Assembly: GCA_008921705.1 (NCBI GenBank)
Contig: VFFE01009164.1
Span: forward strand, 2,006,176-2,070,175
Origin: Burhinus oedicnemus
Lineage: Eukaryota > Chordata > Aves > Charadriiformes > Burhinidae
DNA length: 64,000 nt
Direction of reading: 5' to 3'
The stretch's first letter is position 1; each line of letters starts with the position of its first letter. A program made the position numbers and the translations under genes. The notes beneath the pieces were generated by a model. That model ran no database searches. It saw only the letters and a list, made by a program, of their open reading frames with translations, and had not been told where the DNA came from. Shown here piece after piece: positions 28,501 through 40,100 of this stretch.

Positions 28501-29249
28501 ATCACCTGTACTTATCAAGGCACACCGGAGAAAATGGAGACAGTACAAATAAACGGGTAGCCTACAGCAAAGGAAAAATCGCCCCTCCTCAGTCTTCTCT
28601 TCCAAAACCTCCGCAGCAGCATTGTCTGAATAGTTGGGTATACAGACTACACCATCCCTGAGGCAGGTCTAACTTGCTTGACTTTCACTTACATGACAGA
28701 TAACCCATGTTGACGCTAATCTTATAAGTATGCACAATATCAATATCATATTCATGGAGATTTCTGAACAATTTATCCAACGTGCACAGATACCATGCCT
28801 TTCTTTATCTTCAGGCATGTCTGTCTTTCTTCTGAAAACATGTAATTTATTGTAAGAAAGCTCAGAGAAGAACCACTTTCCACTTGTTGAATTTTCTTAT
28901 AATAAACTGCAGCAGCCTACAATAACAAAAATGAAAGCAATGAACTATTACTAAATAACAAACACAATGGCACTTCACTTTAGTGACTTATTTCCAGAAT
29001 TACAATTTGTTTCTCCCATTTTCTCATGGGACATGATTAGAAGGGATTCAGGAATACTATCAGATGAGAATGTAGAAGTAACAATATTAAAAAGTATTGT
29101 CTCATAAGAGCACATATATGGTGATCATCCTGGGTTGCCTTACCTGTCTAATTTGTTCTTGTAAGCAGACGTATGTACAGATTTATAAATCAGTAATGCA
29201 TTAAGTCAAAGAGCATCTGACCCTTCTGCCATGATGCATGCACCATACC
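10596..29249. other. Long AT-rich non-coding stretch, no gene recognised
   Basis: About 18.6 kb in which I recognise no mobile element, RNA gene or protein family. Open frames are short (mostly 60-107 codons; the longest, 147 codons at 20146-20589, has no motif and is partly matched by a minus-strand frame). There is an A13 run at 24721-24733 and a short tandem duplication of an 11-base unit near 21766-21788. Candidate splice-bounded segments occur at 14309-14346 (+), 15357-15379, 15656-15833, 16168-16201, 16735-16786, 16955-16980 and 23591-23674 (all -). These are discussed as findings and are not strong enough to call. The most likely status is intron or intergenic DNA. Confidence 0.5.
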
Positions 29250-29680
29250 ACAGACTCACTCACTCACTCACACTAGGAGGTTGTCTAGTCCAAACTCCTG
29301 CATAAAGCAGCACCTGAATTTTGACTGTGTCACTTAGGACATCAGCCAGATACATCTTCAAAACTTTCAAAAAAGGCAATTCCACAACCTGGCTTCTCTA
29401 GGCAACCTGTTCTGCTGCATAATTGTCCTCTCATTGAAATTTTTTTCCCTTATTTGAATCAAAACCTTCACATGTAAGAGCTCCACACATTCAAACTGCT
29501 CCTTCACATAAAGGGCAACCCTCCTATTCCTTCTCTGCCTGACTCTTCTGTAGAGCTTACATCCATCCATCAATGAGCTCCCACCATTCAAGTTGTTCTA
29601 ACACTCGGCAGTTTATTCCTATGATGCCATAGCTCTGCATCTGCACGCAGAGCTCTAGCTCCTCCTGTTTCTTCCCCACC
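29250..29680 (-). mobile_element. CR1 LINE with internal deletion joining endonuclease region to C-terminal end
   Basis: Reading the minus strand from 29680 downward, the sequence first resembles the CR1 endonuclease region: a KQEELE-like segment near 29660, then the frame 29367-29591 with MDGCKLYRRVRQRR and VALYVKEQFECVEL, which match the family's MDGYKLFRRDRQGR...VALYVRE block. Without a break the same frame then reads IREKNFNER...QQNRLPREA, which is the far C-terminal end of ORF2 (family form: IRKKFF...HWNRLPREV). The CR1 3' end follows, ending in a CACTCACTCACTCACA-like tail near 29257-29273. The whole reverse transcriptase between these regions is missing. The join falls at about 29445-29455, where both parts share an 'ATHAGG' type stretch. 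The copy is old and inactive. A frameshift or substitution load is visible upstream of residue 1 of the frame. Confidence 0.8.
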
Positions 29681-30806
29681 CACAAAAATCCCATCTAAAT
29701 AAATTGAAATCCCAACAAAAACAACAACAAAATATAAAAAATTAAACAGCCACATAAAGAACTTCCAGGGGAAAAGAAACACAGAACAGTTAAACTCTGC
29801 CCCCCAAACAATGCAGAACCCACCTAATCAATCAATATACACAAAAAATCCACAAACTACCAGAAATCATGACACACACACCCCTCTTAAGCTTCTGAAG
29901 ACCAAAAGGAAAATGGGAAAAAAAAGAAGATAAATAAGCCAAACAAGCTGCAGGAAAAATCGAAGAGAAAAATACAGACAAAAAAACAAACAAGAAAAGG
30001 TTCCAAGACAACCTACTTGGGGAACCACAATCACCTGCCAAAAGAGCCACCATGAAAATAAAGACAGGCAATTGTCCCACCAACTGCTGTCACCTCCACT
30101 AGCTGACTGTTGACAGCATCTGCTGAGTAGGTGTTTCCCACTTTGGCCAGGGTTACTCCCTCATCAGCATGGGGCTTCCATGGCCTTACCACATCCTCAG
30201 TTTGGGCATCTCAAGGATTGCTTACACTGCTTCTGAGGTTGGTTTAATACAGATATGACCACCATGGTTAGCTACAGATAACTGTCACAAACTAAATGTC
30301 CGTAAGACAACTGGATCCTTGCAGACGTCACTACCCTAAACCCGACATTTGGCACGACTTCATTTTTTGTGTCTTTTGCAAAGAAGAAAAGACGTGTATA
30401 TCCCTAATGGCATATTCCTTCCCAGAGACCCTACCCAGTGACCTGAGTAGGAGGCCTCTCTAGAGGATGCTGCTCACACATCTCTGTCATCCGCTCTTTG
30501 TTTCCCTACTCATAGCTACATCCAACTGTAGAGACAAAACTCTTAAAGGTCAGTCCTCCCTACAGACACAAATGCACACTCAAGTCTTCAGCTATGCTAT
30601 ATTTTCATATGGACCACTTCAGGTTACTGGGCATGATCGAAGATTCAGGGTTTTTTCACAAAAGTTAGAGCATGACTGCTCTTGAGTATCACATCCATCT
30701 GGAAGTTAACAGCTCATTCATGTTAAACAACCCAGAGATTCTCCTTCAGCAATGGCCAAGAAAGACAACATAACACATCCCTAAAGACACCTAGAAAACA
30801 GAGCAC
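29681..30806. other. Non-coding stretch with an A/C-rich tract
   Basis: The segment 29690-30010 is strongly A and C biased on the plus strand, with many CAACAA and CCAAACAA type words and no regular repeat unit. From 30010 to 30806 composition returns to normal and I recognise nothing. Open frames on the minus strand here (64 and 83 codons) read through low-complexity sequence and are not supported as genes. Confidence 0.55.
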
Positions 30807-31179
30807 CTTCCTGTCCTGGTTCCAGTGGGGATAGGGTTAATTTTCTGGCACAGGACACAGGTATTCCATACCACGAGAGGCCATGCCCAGTCCATAGAGG
30901 GGAGATGGCCGGGTGAGGGGGAGGAAGTCACGGGCTCGGGAGCGGGCTGGGGCTGCCCTGGTCCGGTCGGTGAACGCTGGGACAGTAACCCTGTGTGTGC
31001 ATCCCTCCATCAGTGTTACTGTTGTTGTTCTCCTTTTTCCTTTGTTGTTGTGTTAAACTGCCTTTATCTCAACCCACCAGTTTTGCCTTTTTCTTCCGAT
31101 TTTCCCCCACTGCCGTGGGGGTTGAGCGAGCGGCCGCCTGGTTCTTCGTTGCCGGCTGAGGCCAAACCACGACACTTCC
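30807..31179 (+). mobile_element. Solo LTR of an endogenous retrovirus (ERVL-like) with 5-bp target-site duplication
   Basis: The LTR occupies 30812-31174 (363 bases). It begins TGTCCTGGTT and ends AAACCACGACA, so it has the TG...CA ends of retroviral LTRs and a short inverted repeat at its termini. The five bases CTTCC occur immediately before (30807-30811) and immediately after (31175-31179), a perfect target-site duplication. A 5-bp duplication fits ERVL-type integrases but is not exclusive to them. The sequence resembles an LTR family I recall from many bird genomes, including a 'TTTATCTCAACCCA' block near 31063. No retroviral internal region, primer-binding site or gene is present on either side, so this is a solo LTR left by recombination between the two LTRs of an old provirus. 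It could still carry promoter or enhancer activity. Family assignment is from memory. Confidence 0.88.
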
Positions 31180-31686
31180 TAACACTGAAAAATGTCCCTA
31201 TAAGTATGGCAGATAAATATTAGGGCTGTTAGATATTTCTGCCTGTCTTGTATGAGTACACGTCACATCAGGGTATGACCCAAAGTAAATTTTTAGCCGC
31301 AGTCAATAACTGCTTTGATGTAGATTGGAATCTATGTCCTTGAAGGGGCAACAAAAGCCAAGAAAAACCTACCACTATTTCAAAGAGGGTCACTGAATAA
31401 AAAATGAGTAAGCTTGTTACAGGGAAGAAAAAAAGGACAGTTGTAAGAGTCACATCTTTACAGGTGGCACGGAGACTGATTAAAGACACCTTCTGCAAGC
31501 TCAGAAGAAATGCATACAACCTATCAAAAAAGACTGAGAAAATCCAGAGAAGGGAGCTGTCATGAACAAACAGAATGACGGAGGTTATTAGAAAGAAAAA
31601 GGCATCCTTCTAAAAGCTTAAGTTCTGTCCAAGTGATGAAAACAGAAAGGACTGTTATCTCAGGGGGGGCTTAAATATAAATACAC
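31180..31686. other. Non-coding stretch between solo LTR and GC-rich patch
   Basis: I see no gene. Purine-rich plus-strand sequence from about 31330 to 31660 has the look of a decayed upstream portion of the CR1-like LINE that becomes recognisable at about 32040, but I cannot align it confidently to any CR1 region. Confidence 0.4.
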
Positions 31687-31931
31687 AGGAAGGTGTCAGA
31701 GAGCTGTATGGACTGGCAGCTCCCTACGGGCTGGGGGCCAGGAGTGGTGGGGGCTGTCCGTGGGCAGGGCAGGACCTGGCCATCCTCTGCCAGGGAGCAT
31801 GGCGGGCCACAGGACAGCCAGGGGCAGCCCCAGTCCACTGTATCAGGCACCTCAGTGGGGACAGGCCAAGGCTGGGGGTCAGGACTAGGCCAAGTGAGGA
31901 GCCTTCCACATACCTAGGAGCTTCTGCCCAT
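31687..31931. other. GC-rich patch of unknown origin
   Basis: About 245 bases are markedly richer in G and C than the flanks, with many GGGG, CAGGG and GGCAG words on the plus strand. Short open frames exist on both strands (74 codons + at 31693-31917; 93 codons - at 31724-32005), as expected where stop codons are depleted by composition. I see no regular repeat unit and no known domain. It may be a separate insertion inside or next to the decayed LINE, or a small old CpG-poor island. Confidence 0.45.
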
Positions 31932-32039
31932 GGCTGGCAGAGAGAAGGGGCCACAATATAGGCATCCACAGTAGATGAGATTGGAGAAGTTACTAGGCCC
32001 AACACTCTCCTTAGAGAGATACATGAGAGGATCTGTCTT

Positions 32040-33420
32040 AAAATTGAAGTGCCACTAGAGAAGATGAGAACAAAAAGACAAACTGAGCTCTAACAGATTT
32101 CACTGGAGTGTATCCCATCAACAGCTCTAAAGGAACATGAGTATGAAATAGCTGAACTTAGAACGCACAAATGTCTGCTTCAAATTCTCTTAGTATCTAA
32201 GGAAGGTGGTAAATATGAAATCAATCAAAAAAAATCTAGAGAAGATCCAGAAAACTACAGGTCAGTACCCATGAAGTTCACAGTAGGCATCTTGGTATAG
32301 ATTACAATAAAGAATACGTGTATGTCAATATATATGACATGTCAGGAAGAAGTCAACATTCCAGTATGAAAAGGAAAGCCATGTCTCGGATGACCACAGG
32401 TTTTTGGAGAAGTCACTGAGAAGAACATGAACAAAAGAAATCCACTTGTAAGTCGTATATATCAAAAAGTCATTTTATAAGCTCTCTTACCCAAAGTCTC
32501 AAAGAGGAACTAAACTACATGGGAGAAACAAAAGGAGGTCCTTGCACTGCTTAAAATAATTAAAAGAGAGGATATTAAGAATAAGAATAAATGACAGTTT
32601 GCAGTGTTTCCCAGAAGGAGATCAGCAATGGAGACCCAAAGCATCTATTTGTAGGAAGGCCAGTGCTGTCCAGCATATTCAAAAATTGTCTGGAAAGAGG
32701 ATGAGCCATGATGTGACAATACTGTCTCTAACACTAAACCAAGGGTAGTAAAGACAAAGGCAGACTGAAGAACTGCAGAAAGAAAATATAATACTGAACA
32801 TGAAGCGATAAATAGCAAGTAGTATGCAATAAGAAGAAATGTACAATAATGTCTATGGAGAAGAAACAACGCTAACTGCAATGACACGCTTTGAATAACT
32901 TAAAAATAAGCATTAGCAACTATAAATTATGGTCACATGAAAATCTCAGCTCAATTTTCAGCACCAAACCAAACAACAGGAAGTGCTGGGGAAGGGGACA
33001 TGACGAACGACAAAATAAAAGGATCATCATGCAACTGTATAAATTCAGTGAAAATGCAACAGTATCTAGAACCCAGTATATAGCTCTTTCTCCCTTTCCC
33101 TCCCTAGCCAAAAAGGTTACCATACATCTGTAGAAGATTCAGAGAAAAACAGAATAGTCAAAAGTACAGATGGCTTCCATACAGACAATAGCTATGTAGA
33201 CTATGATGCTACAGACTGGAAAAGAGATGACTGAAAGAGATATAAAAAAAGCCTGAAACATGGGAAGGGCATGGAGGAGGCCAACACTCCAGCATAAGAA
33301 TTAACAAACCAAGCTACCAGACACATGTTCAAAACAAATAAAAAAGGGTGATTTCTTACAAAATGTGTAACTGAGCTACAGGACAGAAGTCCTTGGTGGA
33401 TCTAGACTGGCTTGGACCTC
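32040..33420 (+). mobile_element. Ancient, heavily decayed CR1/L3-like LINE (reverse transcriptase region)
   Basis: Although no frame is intact, several landmarks of CR1-type reverse transcriptase occur in the right order on the plus strand. At about 32045-32170 there is a segment like the family's 'LEKMR...LKEL' region before the fingers. At 32243-32275 the bases read as D-P-E-N-Y-R, the DPxNYRPVS motif. At about 32660-32700 comes the '[12 protein letters not shown]' region (read as GCTGTCCAGCATATTC). At 32740-32790 lies the 'KTKADCEELQK' equivalent, at about 32938-32960 an 'MKISAQ' block (ATGAAAATCTCAGCTCA), and at 33330-33365 the 'FKTNKRV' region (TTCAAAACAAATAAAA). The element has many small insertions, deletions and stops and is clearly far older than the other CR1 copies here. 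Its 3' end is not identifiable. The landmarks are recalled from amniote CR1 consensus sequences. Confidence 0.7.
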
Positions 33421-36400
33421 AAACCCAACTGTGGGCCACCCACCCATATGCTAAAAAGTTTCTCTTATCACTGAAGTACAATGCATAAAAAGTTGCAAGC
33501 ATGCAAAAGAAAAATAAAAAAAGCTAGATAGAAATAAGTGGCTTGCTGGTTACAGCAAGCTGAAAGGAGGAAAAGAGGCACTGGTATGGCTCATTTTCAG
33601 GGACTTCCAGGCCCACAGCTGTAGCTATGTCCAGTTCTCAAGAACCCCATGTGTTCCCCATCTTCCATTGTGCAGTCACTTACACAATGGGCTCTATTTC
33701 CCTCCTGTACACTAGATGACCCTAAAAGCACACTCACTGATGTCTTGTTCCTCATCGGTAACTGATGAATGACACACTCACCGAAGAGGCCTTGTTCCTA
33801 GGAAGCAGCAGATGTAAATGGAGTGTCCTTCAGTTTCAGACAGTGACTTCTGCTATTAAACGCTGACTGCAGCCAAGGTGGTGGTATGGCTGGTTACTGC
33901 TGGTGAGCAGAGACCTGGGGCTTACTAGACATAACAGATAATGTGCCACTACCCTCTCTGAATGTGTCCTTGGATTCTGAGAAGGGACCCCAGGTCATTC
34001 GATTTGACTTTTACTCATCTCCATTCACATTACTTTTGACTGTAGTAATTTGGTATTGCTATTTTGTTGCACTCACATTTAATTATCAGTAGCAAAAAAA
34101 GAATGAAAATAGTAGCCACTGATACCATGACAGGACAGGGTAATGATGGACACTTGATCTTTCCTGCTTTCCAATCTTTTATCCTCATACGGTTGTTACA
34201 GAAGAATGATGAAAACCACAGGAACTCAGTGCTTTGAGCAGGAGGACAAGGGGTGTGTCAGAATGCTGAGTACCAGTGCCTGGCTTGAGAAGAAGGGGTA
34301 AGTTGTCAATAAATGATATACAAGGTATTTCAAACATAAGCCAGAACGATCTTCATCTTCTCTCTCTACACACACGCAAGGGTTCAAGCATATGTATAAG
34401 GGATTGTGCGTGTGCTTTGTACACAATTGTGCAAGTGAACTAAAAGGTACATTTTCAATCTCTAATCTGTAAAGGATCCGAGCTGTAATAGAAATATCTG
34501 GTTCCTTAATAATTATAAAGAAAAAATGCTGTAAACTCTTATCCCTTTACAGTAATTTTCTTGTGGATGTTTCATAAATTGCTCTTTTTTTTCCTGAAAG
34601 ATACATGTCCAGCCTACATGACACGGGTACATAGATGTACCCCAAAGAAGTTGATCCATTTTTGTTAGTAGAAACTCTCATCAACAAAAAAGGATCTTCA
34701 GTTAAGAAAAAAGAACATTTCACAAATAAGTTTTTATCCACCCTTCTGTCAAAACCAGCATAAATGCTCATGGTAATTGTAATTATAACTGAAGTCACTG
34801 CTATTATATTAACAACTAATCGCTATGGAGCAGGATAAGACCATCAGTAAAGACACGAGTATAAATCTAGTCCTGCTGGTCTCCCATATCACTCATTACC
34901 AAAATGAAGTATGTAATAACTTGCAGATAATAGCTTGATCTTTTATGAAGAAAAATTTCCATGAGTGATTAGTTTCTAAGTTGGACCTTAGGTAGAAAAA
35001 GTAATTACATGCTTTTTAAAGTATCTGCTACTTGACCGTTGTAAGTAGTTGCTCTGCAATACCCTGGTTTTGCTCTAGCCATATTTTTCTCAGATCCAGT
35101 GTGACTTTTGGAAGAAGAACTTTAAATTGTACAAAGAAACTTGAATTCAGCTTTTGAAAATACACTGTACACAGGGTCCGAATGTTGCATGCAACATTTG
35201 GGAACTGTCTCACATACCTGCAGAATTGCAGTACAACTTTTCACACTCAGCAGGTTGCTGTATGTGATCCCACAGTAAATACAGAGGTAATATCTTCCAC
35301 AACTATTTTTAATTACCTTTTGGACAATAATGCAAAGCAGCAAAGCCTCTACTCAAAGTGATTTTAACCAATGGTAACAGCCAAAGAAAGAGTGATCAAA
35401 TCTTTGATTTTCATAAGATAAGAAAATGTATTTGTTCATAAAGAAGCAAGTGTGCAGGAACGAGTTTAACCTATTTCATGGATTAAAAAACCCAACAATT
35501 TTCAAAGAAATGAAGGGCACAAGTTAATTTAGGCATTTACACAAATTCTCATTTCTGCATCAACTTTCATGTTAAATGAGTAAAACAATTGCCATAGCAA
35601 CCTCATGCACTGTATGATGCACATGTTGCTCATGAAACACAAAACATCTTCTGTCTGAAACATAGAAATCAAAACGTAATGGGAATGTGGATAGCTTTTA
35701 TATTTTAAAAGCAATAAATTTTCTTGGACAGGTATTTTTCTATTTTTATGCTCATCTTGTGACTGTCTTCAATCAATCAATTTTACAGGAATAAAATGGT
35801 CCTCATACAAACACCTCTGGGCACTATACAAACTCAATATAAAATAAATAGAGTAAAATATTAATAAGCTAAACTACATACTTTTGCTTTCCAAAATATT
35901 AACATGTATTTTCTTTTAAAGAAGGATGACTGACATGCATATGGCAAGAGAATCCTGGCAGGTAAGAACTTCACTTCAAAAAGGTACAATGTGGTAACTT
36001 TTGCCAGTAAAATCATTCGCTTTGGCTGTTGTAGAGCCAACGAATTTTAATTTATGACAATTGACTGAATATGATCCTGTGGAAATTCCTGTCAGGGATA
36101 TGAGTCTGATCCAATGCCCCAGAAGGAAATTTTTTCCACTGACCCACTACGACTCATTAAAAACTGTCAGGTAACATACAGGCTCTGTTCCCAAACTGCT
36201 TTCGTTTTTACGTATAATCGGTGGCACAAACATACAGTCTCTAACCATGAAAAAATAAGCACCCTCCACTATAAAATCAGGAATATGAAACACAAAAACT
36301 TAGATTTACATTCCACAGAGAATTACCGCATAATACCTACAATTCAGCTTTTAGTTTCTAGAACTGTGCGATGAAAAAAGGCCTCTCCTTGCAAGAAAGT

Positions 36401-36708
36401 AGTTCATGTTTTTTACCACTCTATCAAAACAGTAATTTAGCTATGGTAACAATATGCTTTAAATATTTCGTTTTGGGGTTTTTTGGTCCAAGCAGGCCAA
36501 TCCCCACCTATCCTCAACCCCTCTGTTACGCACCTCTCTTCCCCAAACAGCACTCACCAACGCGAGCAGTGCTAAAAGGAGCAATCTTAAGTTTTTGTTT
36601 CTCACTTCACCCAAAAACCTAGAAAAACATGCCGCATTGTTCACGTCGGGGTTTTTTTTTCCTTTCAGTCATGAATAATTTTCTCCCCCGCAACAGTACT
36701 ACAGATTA
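33421..36708. other. Non-coding stretch, nothing recognised
   Basis: No gene or mobile element recognised. Contains a perfect 18-base palindrome at 35181-35198 and a small splice-bounded segment at 35922-35961 on the plus strand (40 bases, TTCTTTTAAAG before, GTAAGAAC after), too short to call. The part from 36480 to 36708 is somewhat pyrimidine-rich and leads into the LTR at 36714. Confidence 0.5.
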
Positions 36709-37192
36709 TTTACTGTTCCAGCGGGGGCTGTGGGGCAACTTCTGTGAGGAGAGCCCGGGGCTGCCCCGTGCCGGACACAGCCGGTTCCGACCGGCTCCAA
36801 CCGACCCACCCCAGGGCACGGCTGAGCCCCGCACACAAGATGGTGGCGGTGCCTCGGAGAACAGAGATTTAGGAAAGCGCAAAACCGCCCCACAGGCAGA
36901 GGAGGAGGGGAAAAACAGGTGTGAGAAACAGCCCTGCCAACACCCAGGTCAGTGAAGAAGAGGGTGATTTAATTTTATTTCTTACTACTCAAATCTGTTT
37001 TAATTGGCAATAAATTAAATTAATGTTCCCCGGGTCAGGTCTGTTTTGCCTGTAACAGTAACTGGAAAGCAATCTCCCTGTCTTTATGTTAACCCACGAG
37101 CTTTTTTTCACCCTATTTTCTCCCGCCTTGTCCTGTCAATGAGGGAGGGGGAGCGAGTGAGGGGCTGGCCAAAGCTAACCCACCACGCTTAC
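36709..37192 (+). mobile_element. Solo LTR of an endogenous retrovirus, second family, with polyadenylation signal
   Basis: The LTR spans about 36714-37187 (474 bases). It starts TGTTCCAGCGGGGGCTG and ends AACCCACCACG, where the family end as I recall it is ...CCACCACA, so the last base appears mutated. Flanks TTTAC (36709-36713) and CTTAC (37188-37192) agree in four of five bases and probably are the decayed target-site duplication. The internal order matches a bird LTR family from memory: a GC-rich 'GGCTGCCCCGTGCCGGACA' block at 36758-36776, 'GTGAGAAACAGCCCTGC' near 36920, an AATAAA signal at 37009-37014, a 'GTCTGTTTTGCC' block near 37039, and a 'CTTTATGTTAACCCACGAGC' block near 37082. The strand is set by the AATAAA. 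No internal retroviral genes flank it. A 108-codon frame across 36629-36955 is a by-product of the GC-rich part and is not a gene. Confidence 0.82.
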
Positions 37193-40100
37193 CTGCTGTC
37201 TTTACAGAACCACAGTACTGGACATTTTGCTAATACTTTGAAGGATGTTTATATACTATAACACTGTGAAAACTTACTGTGTATGTTCTGAAGACAGGTA
37301 GCCCCAAAAGTGTGACATTCCGAAAGCAGCAATTTAATGTAAAAATCTCCTACCTTAACATATATGGTCCCCAATATAACATGCTTCAAAAGTCTTTCCT
37401 ACAATACTGCAATGTACATTACAGCATCCCAACTATATAAAGTTTTTTAAAACTTCTAGCTCATTTAAAATAAGTCACAAACGACAAAACCTAAGCTGTC
37501 ATACTCATGGCTTGTTTCTGTAAGGAACACAAATATTGTCACAATGGCTGAAACTTCTCTACAAAAAAGACTATGTTACACAGAATTGATCTCAATCCCA
37601 CTGCACCAAACAGCTACTGATACATGCAGTAAACCTTCTCAGTAAAACAAGCAGACTTTTCTTGTTTCACAAGAAATTTTAACAAAAGAAATGGGAAATA
37701 TCTCTGTTCAAAACTGAGAGATGAAAACATGATAAATGGTAACAGAAGCCAAGTTCCAAAACCAAAAGAGGACAATAGGAGCAAGCTGTGGAAACCAGGG
37801 TATGCGCCTGGTGGAAGGGGAAAAGAAGGAAAGCATGATTAAGAGTACTGGCAGGCAAGCGTGTTACTGCTGGGTGTCCAGGCTTGCAGACTTTAACTGC
37901 CTTGGGATAGGTCTGGGTGCACATGTGGCTATGTAAGCACAAGAACAAACATATGATTCCAATACAGTAAATGAAAAAGATCAAGTAAGCTGGTATTTAA
38001 AGCATGCAGATGGTCTGTCACACCACAGCAGGTGCACTTCAGACGTTACTCAGCAGTAGCTTTTCCACCTGCCCTTATCCTGAGTCTTGTGCAGTGATAA
38101 CAGGAAAAATGCAAGCAGCTGAAGAGTTAAGTCATGAAAGCAGGAGAGAGGGAAAAAAAAAGGAAAGAAGAAGAGGAAGAAATTAATGGGAATAATGAAA
38201 GAATAAACAGTGACAATGTTAAAATGTGGGTAAAGACAAGCACCAATATGCTGGTATCAAAGGTAAAGTAAAAGAGATTGAAGTCATGGGTTCCTGATGT
38301 CATGAAGCATTTATTTGAATATGAACTGGCTGCCCTGAACTGTAATCTAAAAAGGACCCTTTTGAAAACTGCCTGCCAGCAGTCTCGGAAAGGCCTTGTG
38401 TTGCATACAGCCTGTAGGAAATTTAAACTGTCCTTGATTTAAAGCAATTGAAACTTTTCAATAAAATACAAAAAATAAATTCAACTTCACGTGGTGTTAC
38501 CATTAAACACTATACTGTAAGAGGTGCTTTCTGAAATGTTACTAGATGGAAGAGATTTCCAGGGAAGCTCAGGACTGATGTAACTGGGCTACTCTTTAAT
38601 AGTGAAATTCCCACTGATTTCAGCAGAACGGATTTAAAGCCAGAACTGAGCACTTCTGAAATTCTTTTATTTGTGGATTCCACAACTTGAATTCATCCAA
38701 TGCTGTTATATCTATGATTCCATCTCCACTGCGCACCTTTTGGTATATATCTTACAAGGAGAGATAAATATAAAACAGATCATTTCAGCTTCTCTAAGTC
38801 AGCATTCTGTTGACTCTACTGATTGTAATGAACTCTTTCCATGGGACAAGCAAACAAGATCTGGCCCTTGAGTTCAAAATATTCAAAGCACTTTGTAGGA
38901 GCCGTTCTAAAGATTCAAGACATCCATTAAAAACAGAATAATTTATTATGTTGCAGAGAATAGAAAATATCCTTCCTCTTAGTAACTCTGTAAACATGGC
39001 AGGCTCTACTCAGTTGCCCACAGAGTGTCCAAGGTAATCCCATCTGGCCTCCAGCTGTCACTTCAGAAGGGTGCAGGTCTCCTCTGTCATATCTGCCAGT
39101 CCTCTCAGGATATCTCAGATTTGCAGGACACAGAATTAAGCCCACCATGTCAAGTATAAAACAACTGGGCTACATTCAGCAGATTTTACATTATTTTTAC
39201 AAGGCTTCAGTAGTGAGCGATTATAGCAACATGTAAAGCTGCTCAGGTAAATTCTTACATTTGGAAGCTCATCTGAGGCTTAACCAAAGAATTCCATACT
39301 TACCGTTGCTATTTTGCATCTTATGCACTTATTTTTATCATGAATTTATAAATTACTTTCCTGATGCCAAACTCTATATGATCTATTAAAACTTCACCCC
39401 AACTAATTCGTATAAAATATATACTAATATGTCTACAATAATCACAAAGCAAACACAAATTTTGCTGATAAATCCAACTTTATTTTCTGATGTGCCAGAC
39501 AGGTATTGAAACGGTGTTCACTGACACGCAGCAAAAAAATACAGCTGCAATATATTTTTAATCTCTTTCATTGCTGAAGTCAATAAGCTCTGACCAAAAT
39601 TACTATGGCTATTTCTGCTTTTTCTCTTTCAATCATTGAAGTGTAAAATAGAGGGATTTTGGTTGGTATTAAATGTTAATTCCAACATGTTTAAATTTAG
39701 TGTTCCTAGTGCACCTCTATGTTGTTATATATGAAGAAAATCATAAAGCAACAGGTGATCTGAATTGTTTGACTGAATTCAGTTATTGCATGAAGTACAG
39801 TACTGCAATTTCTTTTAGTACCTATAGTTACCAATTTCAAAATTTCCATAGAAGTGAGGTATATAAAATTTTTTTGAAAGATACTTTTCCCTAAAAAAAT
39901 TTCAGCCAAGTGGAAGATGTATTTTCTACTGTTTCCGTATTTCTCCTCTCCTTTTGTGACACCTTATTTTATCGTCACCACTTACATGGAACAGAAATAC
40001 CCACCTGCTTCAGATAGTGTAAAAACTTCGGATGGCCAGTACAAATAATGGACTACTCATCACCATTTACAGATTAGTAACTTTAGCATGTATCACATTT

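Noticed and set aside
36629..36955. 108-codon frame across the LTR start
   Set aside because: It crosses the element boundary at 36714 and is explained by the GC-rich LTR sequence.
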